Positions 7,807 to 15,088 of a stretch of 18,733 nt of DNA are shown here, one piece after another; the stretch's first letter is position 1; each line of letters begins with the position of its first letter. Location: positions 1 to 18,733 of the forward strand of contig BNUY01000046.1 of assembly GCA_025997715.1 (NCBI GenBank), given 5' to 3'. Under the pieces are notes generated by a model, which was not told the origin of the DNA, ran no database searches, and saw nothing but the letters and a program-made list of their open reading frames with translations. The position numbers were made by a program, and so were the translations under genes. Source of the stretch: Spirochaetia bacterium (GTDB lineage: Bacteria; Spirochaetota; Spirochaetia; Treponematales; Breznakiellaceae).

Positions 7807-8595
7807 ATGCGGCTCCGTCCAGGCCCGGATCCCCAATTCCCCTATCTCACCGAATACCACCGGTTTGACTTTCCTCCCCCGGAGGAAAGCCCGGACTGGG
7901 TCATAGCCATTGGGGGCAATCTCTCACCGGGGATGCTCCTTTCCGCCTATGAACAGGGGCTTTTCCCCTGGTACAACCAGGAAGACCCCATACTTTGGCA
8001 ATCCCCGGACCCACGGTTTGTCATATTCCCGGAAAAACTCCACGTTTCTGCTTCCATGGAGAAGATTCTCAGGCAGGAGATATTCACCTTTGCCCTGGAC
8101 CGGGATTTTACCGGCGTGATCCGGGGCTGCGGAACAATAGACCGTCCCGGCCAGGGGGGAACCTGGATCACCGAAGATATCATCGCCGCCTATGGGGAAC
8201 TGCACCGGCTGGGCTGGGCTCACTCGGCGGAAAGTTACCGGGATGGGGAACTTGCCGGAGGCTGTTACGGGGTGCGGCTGGGGAACGCTTTTATCGGGGA
8301 ATCCATGTTTGCCCGGAGTCCCAACGCATCCAAGGCGGCTTTCCTACAGCTGGCGAAAACCCTTTTTGCGGATGGGGTTTCCTTTATCGACTGCCAGGTC
8401 CACACGGATCACCTGGAAAGCCTGGGGGGTGAAGAAATCAGCAGGAAGGAATACCTCAAGCTCCTGAAAGAGGCCCTTGCGGTACGGGGCGAGGGGGACC
8501 AGGACGCAACGGACCGGCGGGGGAACTGGGGGGAGCGGTATGGGCTAGTATATACACAATTTAGTCCATGTCTACCAGGGCAAAAGAATAATTAA
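7807..8595 (+). CDS. aat: Leucyl/phenylalanyl-tRNA--protein transferase
   Basis: Aat moves Leu or Phe from charged tRNA onto proteins with N-terminal Arg or Lys, creating the primary destabilising residue that ClpS recognises. Family motifs are in order: an N-terminal FPPPEES region, LLSAYEQGLFPWY (about 39-51), WQSPDPRFVIFP (about 58-69), TWITEDIIAAYGELHRLGWAHS (about 119-140), GGCYGVRLGNAFIGESMF (about 150-167) and SFIDCQVHTDHLESLGGEEISR (about 192-213). The 262 residues slightly exceed the usual 230 or so because of a polar C-terminal tail. The ATG lies only 11 bases after the clpA stop. The nearest GGAGG is inside the clpA end, 16 bases away, so translation is probably coupled to clpA. 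The stop codon is the first part of a long inverted repeat. Confidence 0.96.
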   Translation: MRLRPGPDPQFPYLTEYHRFDFPPPEESPDWVIAIGGNLSPGMLLSAYEQGLFPWYNQEDPILWQSPDPRFVIFPEKLHVSASMEKILRQEIFTFALDRDFTGVIRGCGTIDRPGQGGTWITEDIIAAYGELHRLGWAHSAESYRDGELAGGCYGVRLGNAFIGESMFARSPNASKAAFLQLAKTLFADGVSFIDCQVHTDHLESLGGEEISRKEYLKLLKEALAVRGEGDQDATDRRGNWGERYGLVYTQFSPCLPGQKNN

Positions 8596-8672
8596 CCACG
8601 AATAACACAAAAAGCACGAATAAAAGAGGGATATAGAGGGTCTCATTCGTGTAATTCGTGCGGTTCGTGGTT
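8594..8672. repeat. Long imperfect inverted repeat with internal CACGAA units
   Basis: Two 28-base arms (8594-8621 and 8645-8672) pair closely around a 23-base centre. Both arm ends are matched (AACCACGAA outside, CACGAAT inside) with scattered mismatches between. Each arm is itself built of two or three copies of a CACGAA-like unit, seen on the other arm as TTCGTG. The left arm begins within the aat stop codon and the right arm ends 21 bases before the convergent yjfB-like gene stop. It is suited to be a bidirectional terminator, but its modular CACGAA structure resembles a dispersed repeat family found at gene ends in various genomes. No other copy is seen in this window. Confidence 0.75.
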
Positions 8673-8692
8673 TATCTTCTTCATTACCAAGG

Positions 8693-8878
8693 TTAGCTCA
8701 AAAGGTCCACATTGTTGCCGACATTGGTATCGGTAACAACTTCCGCGGATGCAAGCAGCTTGGCAAGCTCAGCGGCCTGGACATCGGCATTCTCCATAGC
8801 CATACGCTGAACCTTTACCGCCGCTTCCTGTTGAACCTTGTCCTGAGACATAGCCGTAGATACGTTTTCTATTTCCAT
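8693..8878 (-). CDS. YjfB-like putative motility protein
   Basis: A 61-residue, largely helical protein matching the YjfB_motility family by its pattern: an N-terminal MEIENVSTAMSQ (residues 1-12), a QQEAAVKVQRMAMENA helix in the middle and a C-terminal GNNVDLLS (54-61). Members are small proteins of unknown biochemical role. Bacillus subtilis yjfB belongs to the SigD flagellar regulon as I recall. The start at 8878 gives the usual family length; no clear ribosome site precedes it. A GCCGATAC box directly upstream suggests sigma-28 control and a very short or absent leader. It converges on aat across the inverted repeat and diverges from the toxin-antitoxin pair. No signal peptide or membrane span is seen. 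Confidence 0.75.
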   Translation of the reverse strand: MEIENVSTAMSQDKVQQEAAVKVQRMAMENADVQAAELAKLLASAEVVTDTNVGNNVDLLS

Positions 8879-8885
8879 ACTTTAA

Positions 8886-8912
8886 GTATCGGCTAAAATA
8901 CCCAAAAACGCA
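8886..8912 (-). promoter_or_regulatory. Candidate sigma-28 (FliA/SigD) promoter of the motility gene
   Basis: On the - strand GCCGATAC (8893-8886) matches the flagellar -10 box GCCGATAA at 7 of 8 positions. At the consensus 11-base spacing, 8912-8905 reads TGCGTTTT, a partial match (4 of 8) to TAAAGTTT. A sigma-70 reading also exists: TTGCGT (8913-8908), 17 bases, GATACT (8890-8885). Either would start transcription within a few bases of the ATG at 8878. The motility assignment of the gene makes the sigma-28 reading attractive. Confidence 0.45.
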
Positions 8913-8961
8913 ATAGTAAAGGCTGGTTAATTTGCAAACAGGATTTGGGGGGCTGAAAGCC

Positions 8962-8991
8962 TTGACGGTGAATGAACGGAAGATTTATACT
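8962..8991 (+). promoter_or_regulatory. Promoter of the toxin-antitoxin operon with overlapping dyad
   Basis: TTGACG (8962-8967) and TATACT (8986-8991) are 18 bases apart, close to the sigma-70 consensus. A ribosome site AGGAGG (9004-9009) sits eight bases before the antitoxin ATG. The -10 box is part of a short dyad, TATAC (8986-8990) with GTATA (9000-9004), where an antitoxin or the toxin-antitoxin complex could bind to autoregulate. Confidence 0.6.
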
Positions 8992-9017
8992 ATAAGTGTG
9001 TATAGGAGGGCCAGACC

Positions 9018-9248
9018 ATGCTATTAACATTCCAGGGGTATTTTGAAGCAGGAAAATTTACTCCCGATGAACCGGTAAGCTTATTGGGGCGTAAAAAGGC
9101 TATTGTCACTATATTGGATGATGAAGCACAAAAAATTAATGAGCAAACAAAAGCTTGGGAAGAATTCTTTGAGGCTATCGAGTCAAGCGATGAAGAAATT
9201 CCTGATGAATTTCCTCGCTTTAACATCTCAAGAACAGCGGATCTATGA
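9018..9248 (+). CDS. Antitoxin of a PIN-type toxin-antitoxin pair
   Basis: A 76-residue acidic protein. The N-terminal 35 residues (FQGYFEAGKFTPDEPVSLL, then KKAIVTILDD) look like the small beta-rich AF2212/DUF104-type antitoxin module. The rest is an acidic helix and tail (about 40-76) with DEEIPDEFPRF that probably wraps the toxin. The start follows AGGAGG at good spacing behind a near-consensus promoter. The stop overlaps the toxin start as ATGA, the classic arrangement for coupled antitoxin-toxin translation. The gene is clearly more AT-rich at third codon positions than the genes on either side, which points to horizontal acquisition. The antitoxin role rests mainly on its coupling to the PIN gene; the family name is tentative. 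Confidence 0.75.
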   Translation: MLLTFQGYFEAGKFTPDEPVSLLGRKKAIVTILDDEAQKINEQTKAWEEFFEAIESSDEEIPDEFPRFNISRTADL

Positions 9249-9649
9249 CAACATTTGCATTGGACACTAATATAGTATCATACCTCTTAAAAAATGATAA
9301 AAAGGTTACCAATAAACAAAAAACCGAACTTAAAGCAGGTAATACTGTTGTTATTCCTCCAATTGTTTATTATGAAATTCGGCGTGGACTAATATCATCC
9401 AGTGCAACCACAAAAAGTGCTTCCTTTAGTAAGCTATTTAAAACTTGCGGAATAAAAAAAATTGATCTTGATACTCTGGAAACAGCGGCTAATCTTTATG
9501 CCAAGTTAAAAGCTATAGGGCTGCTTATTGAGGACTCAGATCTTCTTATCGCTGCCCACTGTATTCGACATGGTTTTACCTTGGTAACAAACAATACAGA
9601 TCATTTTAAGAATATTGACAATCTGAATTTAGCCGACTGGACTATTTGA
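9245..9649 (+). CDS. VapC-like PIN-domain ribonuclease toxin
   Basis: A 134-residue PIN domain of typical VapC size. The acidic metal-binding quartet is visible: Asp7 in FALDTNIVSYLL, Glu44 in YYEIRRGL, Asp97 and Asp99 in IEDSDLLIAAH, and Asp119 in TNNTDHF. PIN toxins of this type cut RNA, often tRNA or rRNA, when not neutralised. The target of this one cannot be read from sequence. The ATG overlaps the antitoxin stop by four bases. Like its partner it is AT-rich compared with the GC-rich flanks, consistent with a mobile two-gene cassette. No catalytic residue is missing and the frame is intact, so it is probably functional. Confidence 0.9.
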   Translation: MTTFALDTNIVSYLLKNDKKVTNKQKTELKAGNTVVIPPIVYYEIRRGLISSSATTKSASFSKLFKTCGIKKIDLDTLETAANLYAKLKAIGLLIEDSDLLIAAHCIRHGFTLVTNNTDHFKNIDNLNLADWTI

Positions 9650-9767
9650 ATAGTGCAAACATAGTGAATACTCCTGATCGTTTTTGCACAATTATGCCGT
9701 TATTGCTTGTTCATTGTTTTTTTTCCAACCCGCTTGCAATTCCTTCCACTACTCTGCATACTCTTGT

Positions 9768-9788
9768 GTAATCGTAGATTACTATACA
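9768..9788 (+). promoter_or_regulatory. Operator-like palindrome next to a -10 box ahead of the polyol operon
   Basis: GTAATC (9768-9773) and GATTAC (9777-9782) form a perfect dyad around three bases and abut TATACA (9783-9788), a likely -10 box. No good -35 box is seen at the proper distance, which suggests activator dependence. The operon's first ribosome site, AAGGAG (9808-9813), follows, five bases before the ATG. The rest of 9650-9818 holds a GTGCAAA/TTTGCAC dyad (9653-9689) after the toxin gene and nothing else I can name. Confidence 0.4.
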
Positions 9789-9818
9789 TGGTACTGATCG
9801 ATTCTGCAAGGAGAAATT

Positions 9819-10715
9819 ATGAGCTACCGTTTAGGCATTAATTTAGGGTTTGCTATCAACAAGTATATTGAACCTGAAGTTTGGACAAAGGTGGTGCGGG
9901 AAAATCTGGGGCTGCGGTACGTACAGTTTGTGGCGGACCTCTTAAACCCCTTTTGGCCGCCGGACTATGTCGAGAATCAGCTCAACCGTATCACGAAAGC
10001 GGCTAAACAGTACGATATTGTCGTGGAAAGCCTCTTTACCAGTTCCTTTACCCGGGTAAACCATCTGATGAACCCCGATGCGGAGGCCCGAAAGTTTTGG
10101 CTGGCCTGGTTCAAAAAGTTCCTCGATATCGGGCGGCGCTTGGGCGCGAAAAACGCCGGGTCCCACTTCGGCATCATGACCTTCGACACCTATGACGACG
10201 CCGATAAGCGGAAGTATATCCTGGATGAGGGTGTCCGGGGCTGGCAGGAACTGACCTTCTACGCCAGGGAAACAGGCTACGATAGCTTGATCTTTGAGCC
10301 CATGAGCGTACCCCGGGAGATGGCCAATACTATTGAAGAAACCAGGGACCTGATGGCCCGGGTCAATGCCCATGCCGGGATTCCCCTGAAGGTATGCCTC
10401 GATGTGGGCCATGCGCCCCACCCTTCGGAGCGGGACCCCTATCCCTGGATAGAACAGTTGGCGGCGGATTCCCCGGTCATACACCTTCAGCAAACGGTGC
10501 TGCATAAATCAAACCACGCCCCCTTTACCGAGGAGGCCAACAAGACCGGCATTATTACCCGGGAGCGGGTGATGGAAACCGTCAAAAAAGCGGGCTGTAC
10601 CGACGCCCTCTTTGCCTTTGAAATCTCCCACCGGGAGCATTGGGACACGGATTTCCGCATTATCCAGGATTTGAAGGATAGCGTGGATTATTTCCGGCCC
10701 CTTATTCCGGAATAA
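9819..10715 (+). CDS. TIM-barrel sugar (phosphate) isomerase/epimerase
   Basis: A 298-residue protein of the xylose isomerase-like / AP-endonuclease-2 superfamily. Divalent-metal ligands can be placed at Glu160 (IFEPMSVPRE), Asp195 and His198 (CLDVGHAPHP) and Glu268 (FEISHREHWD). An IHLQQT strand near 221-226 adds the usual active-site Gln. The family interconverts C3 epimers or ketose/aldose forms of sugars or their phosphates. The overall pattern reminds me of tetrulose-phosphate 3-epimerase-like members, but the substrate is not certain. It is the first gene of a three-gene operon with two zinc polyol dehydrogenases, with a good AAGGAG site. It likely acts on the keto-sugar formed by one of them, but no kinase or transporter is encoded in the same operon. 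Confidence 0.85.
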   Translation: MSYRLGINLGFAINKYIEPEVWTKVVRENLGLRYVQFVADLLNPFWPPDYVENQLNRITKAAKQYDIVVESLFTSSFTRVNHLMNPDAEARKFWLAWFKKFLDIGRRLGAKNAGSHFGIMTFDTYDDADKRKYILDEGVRGWQELTFYARETGYDSLIFEPMSVPREMANTIEETRDLMARVNAHAGIPLKVCLDVGHAPHPSERDPYPWIEQLAADSPVIHLQQTVLHKSNHAPFTEEANKTGIITRERVMETVKKAGCTDALFAFEISHREHWDTDFRIIQDLKDSVDYFRPLIPE

Positions 10716-10732
10716 CAAAAAAGGATTTTTAT

Positions 10733-11782
10733 ATGAAAGATACGATGAAGGCCTGTAACCTCCACAGAATCGGCGATTTACGATACGAAGATGTGTCGGC
10801 GCCAAAAATCGGGCCGGATGAAGTATTGCTGCAGGTAAAAGCGGCGGGCATCTGCGGCTCCGATATTCCCCGGGTATTTGAGAAGGGGACCTACCATTTC
10901 CCTACCATCCCCGGCCACGAATTTGCGGGGCTGATTGTTGACGCCCATCCCGAGGACAAGGAACTGGTGGGGAAAAAAGCCGCTGTGTTCCCCCTGCTTC
11001 CCTGCGGGCGCTGCGAGGCCTGCCAAATCGGCGAATACCCTCAGTGTCATGATTACGATTACTACGGTTCTCGGCGGGACGGCGGCTTTGCGGAATACCT
11101 GGCGGTAAAAAAATGGAACCTGGTACCGGTGCCCGACGGAGTGCCCTATGAACACGCCGCCATGTGCGAACCCTGCGCGGTGAGCATCCACGCCCTGTCC
11201 CAGGCGGGGATTGTTTTGGGGGATACGGTGGCAATCTTCGGCGCCGGTACCATCGGCCTCCTGGCGGCTCAGATTGCCCAGGGCTGGGGTGCGGGACAGG
11301 TGGCGCTGATAGATGTGGACGACACAAAGCTGGCCTTTGCCCGGAAACTGGGGTTTACCCATACGGTGGACAGCAAAACTGTGGACGCTGCGGAATACAT
11401 ACGGGGGATCACCGGGGGACGGGGCGCCGATGTGGTCCTGGAAGCGGCGGGAGTCTCCGCGACCCTGGCGGGCTGCCTCAATGCCGCAAAAACCTTCGGG
11501 AAGGTGGTACTCATGGGGAATCCGGCGAAAAATATGGAAATACCCCAAAAAGCCTACTGGGAAATTTTACGGAAACAGCTTAGCCTCCGGGGCACCTGGA
11601 ACTCCAGTTACAATGACGCCCGCAACGACTGGCGGCTGGCTATCCAATGTATGGATAATGGAGTGCTGAAACTGGAAGAGCTTATCACCCACCGGTTCAG
11701 CCTGGCGGACTGCGGCAAGGCTTTTGATCTTGCCCGGCAGCGCAAAGAATTTTCGGTAAAGATTATGTTTGTTACTAAATAA
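10733..11782 (+). CDS. Zinc-dependent polyol dehydrogenase, GatD-like
   Basis: A medium-chain dehydrogenase of 349 aa, close in pattern to E. coli galactitol-1-phosphate 5-dehydrogenase. It shares AAGICGSDIPRVF (residues 38-50), FPLLPCGRC (86-94) and the distinctive YYGSRRDGGFAEY (110-122). Catalytic zinc ligands are Cys41, His62/Glu63 and Glu146. Structural zinc cysteines are 91, 94, 97 and 105. The NAD(H) Rossmann turn GAGTIG is at 170-175. It oxidises a secondary hydroxyl of a polyol or polyol phosphate. No PTS genes for galactitol are in the window, so the substrate may differ from that of GatD. ATG 10733 is seven bases after AAGGA; an in-frame ATG at 10745 is a possible alternative. It lies 17 bases after the epimerase gene and overlaps nothing. 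Confidence 0.88.
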   Translation: MKDTMKACNLHRIGDLRYEDVSAPKIGPDEVLLQVKAAGICGSDIPRVFEKGTYHFPTIPGHEFAGLIVDAHPEDKELVGKKAAVFPLLPCGRCEACQIGEYPQCHDYDYYGSRRDGGFAEYLAVKKWNLVPVPDGVPYEHAAMCEPCAVSIHALSQAGIVLGDTVAIFGAGTIGLLAAQIAQGWGAGQVALIDVDDTKLAFARKLGFTHTVDSKTVDAAEYIRGITGGRGADVVLEAAGVSATLAGCLNAAKTFGKVVLMGNPAKNMEIPQKAYWEILRKQLSLRGTWNSSYNDARNDWRLAIQCMDNGVLKLEELITHRFSLADCGKAFDLARQRKEFSVKIMFVTK

Positions 11783-11792
11783 GGAGCGTACA

Positions 11793-12833
11793 ATGAAAGC
11801 GGCTGTATATCTTGACAAGGATCAGATTGAAGTCCGGGAGGTTCCCACCCCAAAACCGGATGCGGACAGTGTGTTGGTAAAGGTGCAATCCTGCGCGATT
11901 TGCGGATCAGACATCCGTATCTTCCACCACGGCAATTCCCGGGTAAAGCCCCCGCAAATCCTGGGGCATGAATCATCGGGGGATGTGGTGGAGGTCGGCG
12001 CCAATGTCACCAGGTTCAAGAAAGGCGACCGGGTGGCCCTGGGGGCGGATGTTCCCTGCGGGGAATGTGTTTTCTGCGAGGCGGGGATCGGTAACAACTG
12101 TCAGATCAACTATGCCATGGGCTACCAGTTTGCGGGGAGCTTTGCCGAGTATGTGCTGCTCAACAAGACTGTCGTCAACTACGGGCCGGTACACAGGATT
12201 CCCGATTCCATGAGCTACGACGAAGCTGCCCTGGCGGAACCCCTGGCCTGCGTACTCAACGCGGTGGAGTTAACCAATATCCGCCTGGGGGATACGGTGG
12301 TCATCGTCGGCGCGGGACCCATCGGCTGTATGATCATCCCCATCGCCTATATGTCCGGCGCCGCTAAGGTTATTGTGGTCCAGCGTTCCCGCCCGCGGCT
12401 GGAGGGGGCCAGGAAGTTCCACGCCGATACCTATATTTGTTCCTCCGAAGAGGACCCCATAAAGCGTATCCTGGAAGAAACCGGCGGTCTGGGTGCGGAT
12501 GTAATCTTTACCGCGAACCCCTCGCCCCAAGCCCATGTGGATGCCCTCAAAATGGCGAAGAACCGGGCCCGGATCAATTTCTTCGGCGGACTGCCCGCCG
12601 GCAGCACCGTAACCCTGGATACCAATATCATCCACTACAAGGAATTATTTGTCCTGGGCGCCCACGGGTCCCTTCCCCGGCACCACCAACAGGCCATTGA
12701 CCTTATCGCCGCGGGACGACCCGATATCAAGCCCTATATTTCCCACCATTTCCCCCTGAAGGACATAAAGGAAGCCATCGCAACCGCCGAAGGCCATCTG
12801 GGTATGCGGGTCGTGGTGAATCCCTGGAAGTAA
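11793..12833 (+). CDS. Zinc-dependent polyol (sorbitol-type) dehydrogenase
   Basis: A second medium-chain dehydrogenase, 346 aa from the ATG at 11793, six bases after AAGGAG (11781-11786). The longer in-frame reading from 11769 would overlap the previous gene and lacks a ribosome site. Catalytic zinc ligands are Cys37 in CAICGSD, His59/Glu60 in LGHES and Glu149 in LAEPLAC. Structural zinc cysteines are 89, 92, 95 and 103. The cofactor-binding turn GAGPIG is at 173-178. The family oxidises sorbitol, xylitol, L-iditol or related alcohols to ketoses, or threonine. It is only moderately similar to the preceding dehydrogenase, so it is not a recent duplicate. The stop lies six bases from the convergent AlsE-like gene, with no terminator between. 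Oxidation of a pentitol to L-xylulose would link this operon with the kinase operon opposite; that is inference. Confidence 0.87.
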   Translation: MKAAVYLDKDQIEVREVPTPKPDADSVLVKVQSCAICGSDIRIFHHGNSRVKPPQILGHESSGDVVEVGANVTRFKKGDRVALGADVPCGECVFCEAGIGNNCQINYAMGYQFAGSFAEYVLLNKTVVNYGPVHRIPDSMSYDEAALAEPLACVLNAVELTNIRLGDTVVIVGAGPIGCMIIPIAYMSGAAKVIVVQRSRPRLEGARKFHADTYICSSEEDPIKRILEETGGLGADVIFTANPSPQAHVDALKMAKNRARINFFGGLPAGSTVTLDTNIIHYKELFVLGAHGSLPRHHQQAIDLIAAGRPDIKPYISHHFPLKDIKEAIATAEGHLGMRVVVNPWK

Positions 12834-12839
12834 GGGGTA

Positions 12840-13505
12840 CTACCGAACCTGTTCGTAAAATTGCCTGATATGATCTTCCATACGGCCCGGGCGGAAGATG
12901 AGGGACGTCCCGGCCACAAAGATATTGGCCCCGGCGGCGCGCATTTTTAGTGCATTCTCCAGGGTTACATTCCCGTCCACCTCGATCTCCACCTCCGGGA
13001 AACCCCGCTCGTCCAGGAGGGTCCGGAGGCGCTTAATCTTTTCCAGGGTTTGGGGGACCAATTTCTGCCCCGCATAACCGGGGTTAACGGTCATCACGAG
13101 GATTGCGTCCACATCGGGAAAGACCTCCTCTACCATGGAAAGGGGGGTGGCAGGATTTACGGCCGCCATGGGCTTGGCCCCTAAGCTGCGAATCCGGGCC
13201 AGAACCCGCTGCAGGTGCCGGGTGGTTTCCGCATGAACCGAAATATACTCGCCCTTTTGGGGTTCAAACCATTCGAGCTTGTCGCCGGGGTCCTCTATCA
13301 TCAGGTGAATGTCCAGCGGGATGGATGAAGCCCTGCGGATTTGGCGTATGGTATCGGTACCCAGCATAAAGTTGGGTACAAAGGAGCCGTCCATAACATC
13401 CATGTGCAGATAAGGGACTCGGTTTTCCTCAAAGGTGCGGATGGTTTCCCCCAAATGAAGGAGATCCGCGCACATCATGGAGGGGGTGATTTTTGCTGTA
13501 AGCAT
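12840..13505 (-). CDS. Ribulose-phosphate 3-epimerase family, AlsE-like
   Basis: A 221-residue TIM barrel of the Rpe/AlsE family from the ATG at 13505, with AGGCAGG about six bases upstream. The in-frame TTG at 13538 would overlap the previous gene and adds residues foreign to the family. ITPSMMCADLL opens the protein. Metal ligands are His34 and Asp36 (LHMDVMDG), His67 (DIHLMI) and Asp177 (EIEVDGNV). MTVNPGYAGQ (138-147) is the phosphate/flexible loop region and VAGTSLIF (197-204) closes the barrel. SMMCADLL and VMTVNPGYAGQ resemble E. coli AlsE (D-allulose-6-phosphate 3-epimerase) more than housekeeping Rpe. In this operon it could either convert allulose-6-P or interconvert D-xylulose-5-P and D-ribulose-5-P. 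It is the last gene of the - strand operon. Confidence 0.88.
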   Translation of the reverse strand: MLTAKITPSMMCADLLHLGETIRTFEENRVPYLHMDVMDGSFVPNFMLGTDTIRQIRRASSIPLDIHLMIEDPGDKLEWFEPQKGEYISVHAETTRHLQRVLARIRSLGAKPMAAVNPATPLSMVEEVFPDVDAILVMTVNPGYAGQKLVPQTLEKIKRLRTLLDERGFPEVEIEVDGNVTLENALKMRAAGANIFVAGTSLIFRPGRMEDHIRQFYEQVR

Positions 13506-13531
13506 AAGATAGCCTGCCTGTATGGAGTATT

Positions 13532-14383
13532 TTAGCAATTCGCGGCGGTGTCCAGGACATTCCGCAAAAAACGGTTATTTTCCTTTAGTATTTCCCGCCA
13601 ATTGTGCTCCCCGGTGTGCCAGAATTCGCCCACAAACATCCGCACCCCGAGGGCCAGGGCGGTACCCGCCGCCGCCGGAAAATCCACATGCCCGGTACCG
13701 TAGGGCACTTCCCGGTAGATGCCGGGTCTGGTCTCCTTGAGATGCAGGGCCGCCAGATGCCCCCGGCCGGTTTCCAGGTCCGCGGAAACAGAGCGGGTCC
13801 CGTAGATAAGGGCGGCGTTGGTGAGGTTGCCCGAATCGGGATAGACCTGCAAATAGGGGGAATTGATCTGATTGACCCAAAAAACCGCCTTTTCCACGGT
13901 ATCCATAAAGGGGGTTTCCATGGTCTCAAAGGCTAAAATGACCCCTTCCCGGGCAGCCATGGATACGGACAGCGTCAAGTTTTCACCGAAAAGTTTCCGG
14001 GTGGCGGCATCCCCGCTCTTATAATACACATCATAACCCGCAAGCTGGATAATGCGTACCCCCAGCCGGGACGCCAGGGCAAGAGCGCCCTCCATTATGG
14101 CAAGGCTTTTTTGCCGAACCGCCGGGTCCGGGTCCCCCAGGGGGAAACGGCGGTGGCCGCTCAGGCAGATCGAATGGATGGGGACGCCGGTTTCTTCCAT
14201 GGCCCGGCGCAGGGCACTGATTTCCGCATCGCCCCAATCCAGGCGGGCCAGTTTTTCTTCGGTTTCATCCACCGAAAGTTCCAGGTAATCAAAGCCCCCG
14301 GCCTTTGTTTCTGCCAGCTTTTGGCACAGGCTCAGGGTGTTGGGCATACTTTTTTCGTAGAGCCCCAGGCGGTATGGTTTCAT
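13532..14383 (-). CDS. L-xylulose/L-ribulose-5-phosphate 3-epimerase, UlaE/SgbU-like
   Basis: A 283-residue TIM barrel that converts L-xylulose-5-P to L-ribulose-5-P. It matches E. coli UlaE closely: LGLYEKSMP near the start, [20 protein letters not shown] (31-50), [11 protein letters not shown] (73-83) and [11 protein letters not shown] (111-121). Candidate metal ligands are Glu153, Asp183, His209 and Glu253. Its ATG overlaps the stop of the upstream 4-epimerase as ATGA (14380-14383), so the two are translationally coupled. The frame is intact and the length equals that of the family. It sits between the 4-epimerase and the AlsE-like epimerase (26-base gap). In E. coli the ula and yia (sgb) operons carry the same trio of sugar kinase or lyase, 3-epimerase and 4-epimerase, which supports this role. 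Confidence 0.93.
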   Translation of the reverse strand: MKPYRLGLYEKSMPNTLSLCQKLAETKAGGFDYLELSVDETEEKLARLDWGDAEISALRRAMEETGVPIHSICLSGHRRFPLGDPDPAVRQKSLAIMEGALALASRLGVRIIQLAGYDVYYKSGDAATRKLFGENLTLSVSMAAREGVILAFETMETPFMDTVEKAVFWVNQINSPYLQVYPDSGNLTNAALIYGTRSVSADLETGRGHLAALHLKETRPGIYREVPYGTGHVDFPAAAGTALALGVRMFVGEFWHTGEHNWREILKENNRFLRNVLDTAANC

Positions 14384-15078
14384 TTTACCCCTTGACCGTA
14401 ATAAGCGCCGGGGCCGTGTTTGCGGAGATAATGTTTGTCCAGGAGTTCCCGCTGCATGGGGGGCATGGCGACATTCAGCGTGCGGACATGCCAGGCCATC
14501 ATGGCCACTTCTTCCAATACCACGGCGTTATGGACCGCTTCCGCCGCATCCTTGCCCCAGGTAAAGGGACCGTGGCTGTGAACCAGTACCGCAGGAACCG
14601 TGTCGGGGTCGATTTTCCCCGTAAAGGTTTCCACGATGACCGTCCCGGTTTCCCGCTCATAGTCCCCATGAATTTCCGCGGGGGTCATTTTCCGGGTGCA
14701 GGGGATTTCACCATAGAAGTAATCCGCCTGGGTGGTCCCAAAGGCGGGCACCCCGGCTCCGGCCTGGGCAAAGATCGTCGCCCAGCGGCTGTGGGTATGC
14801 ACTACCCCGCCGATATTTGGAAAGGCCTTATACAATTCTACGTGGGTATCGGTATCCGAGGAAGGGTTCAGCTTCCCCTCCACCTTTTTCCCCGAAAGAT
14901 CCACCACCACCATGTCATCGGGGCTCAGTTTATCATATTCAACCCCCGAGGGCTTTATTACCACGAGTCCCGCTTTACGATCTATGGCGGAAACATTCCC
15001 CCAGGTAAAGGTTACCAGACCGTACCGGGGCAAGAGCAGGTTGGCCTCACAAACGGCCTGTTTTAACGCTTCCAGCAT
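14380..15078 (-). CDS. L-ribulose-5-phosphate 4-epimerase (AraD/UlaF/SgbE family)
   Basis: A 232-residue class-II aldolase-fold enzyme that converts L-ribulose-5-P to D-xylulose-5-P, feeding the pentose phosphate pathway. The ATG at 15078 follows GAGGGAG, and its length matches E. coli AraD (231). Upstream residues in the same frame are shadow of the kinase. Zinc ligands are His94 and His96 (VVHTHSRWA) and His169 (VHSHGPF). Other family features are GNVSAID (27-33), [19 protein letters not shown] (42-60), PSSDTDTH (72-79) and the catalytic-region [13 protein letters not shown] (117-129). The gap from the kinase stop is only 10 bases and the 3' end overlaps the 3-epimerase by four. With no araA or araB nearby, an L-xylulose rather than an L-arabinose route fits best. 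Confidence 0.94.
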   Translation of the reverse strand: MLEALKQAVCEANLLLPRYGLVTFTWGNVSAIDRKAGLVVIKPSGVEYDKLSPDDMVVVDLSGKKVEGKLNPSSDTDTHVELYKAFPNIGGVVHTHSRWATIFAQAGAGVPAFGTTQADYFYGEIPCTRKMTPAEIHGDYERETGTVIVETFTGKIDPDTVPAVLVHSHGPFTWGKDAAEAVHNAVVLEEVAMMAWHVRTLNVAMPPMQRELLDKHYLRKHGPGAYYGQGVK

Positions 15079-15088
15079 AACAACTCCC

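Noticed and set aside
9674..9808. Direct repeat CTGATCGnTTnTGCA at 9674-9688 and 9794-9808
   Set aside because: Only 13 of 15 bases match, with unrelated flanks and no symmetry or promoter relation shared by both copies; too weak to call a site.
13519..13530. A 12-base identical stretch also present at 17417-17428 (TGTATGGAGTAT), before two - strand genes
   Set aside because: A 12-base match between two places in 18.7 kb is expected by chance several times, and the flanks do not match.
14305..15066. Long + strand frame (253 codons) opposite the 4-epimerase and 3-epimerase genes
   Set aside because: Antisense shadow: the - strand genes have intact active sites and coupled starts, while this frame has no ribosome site or known motif.
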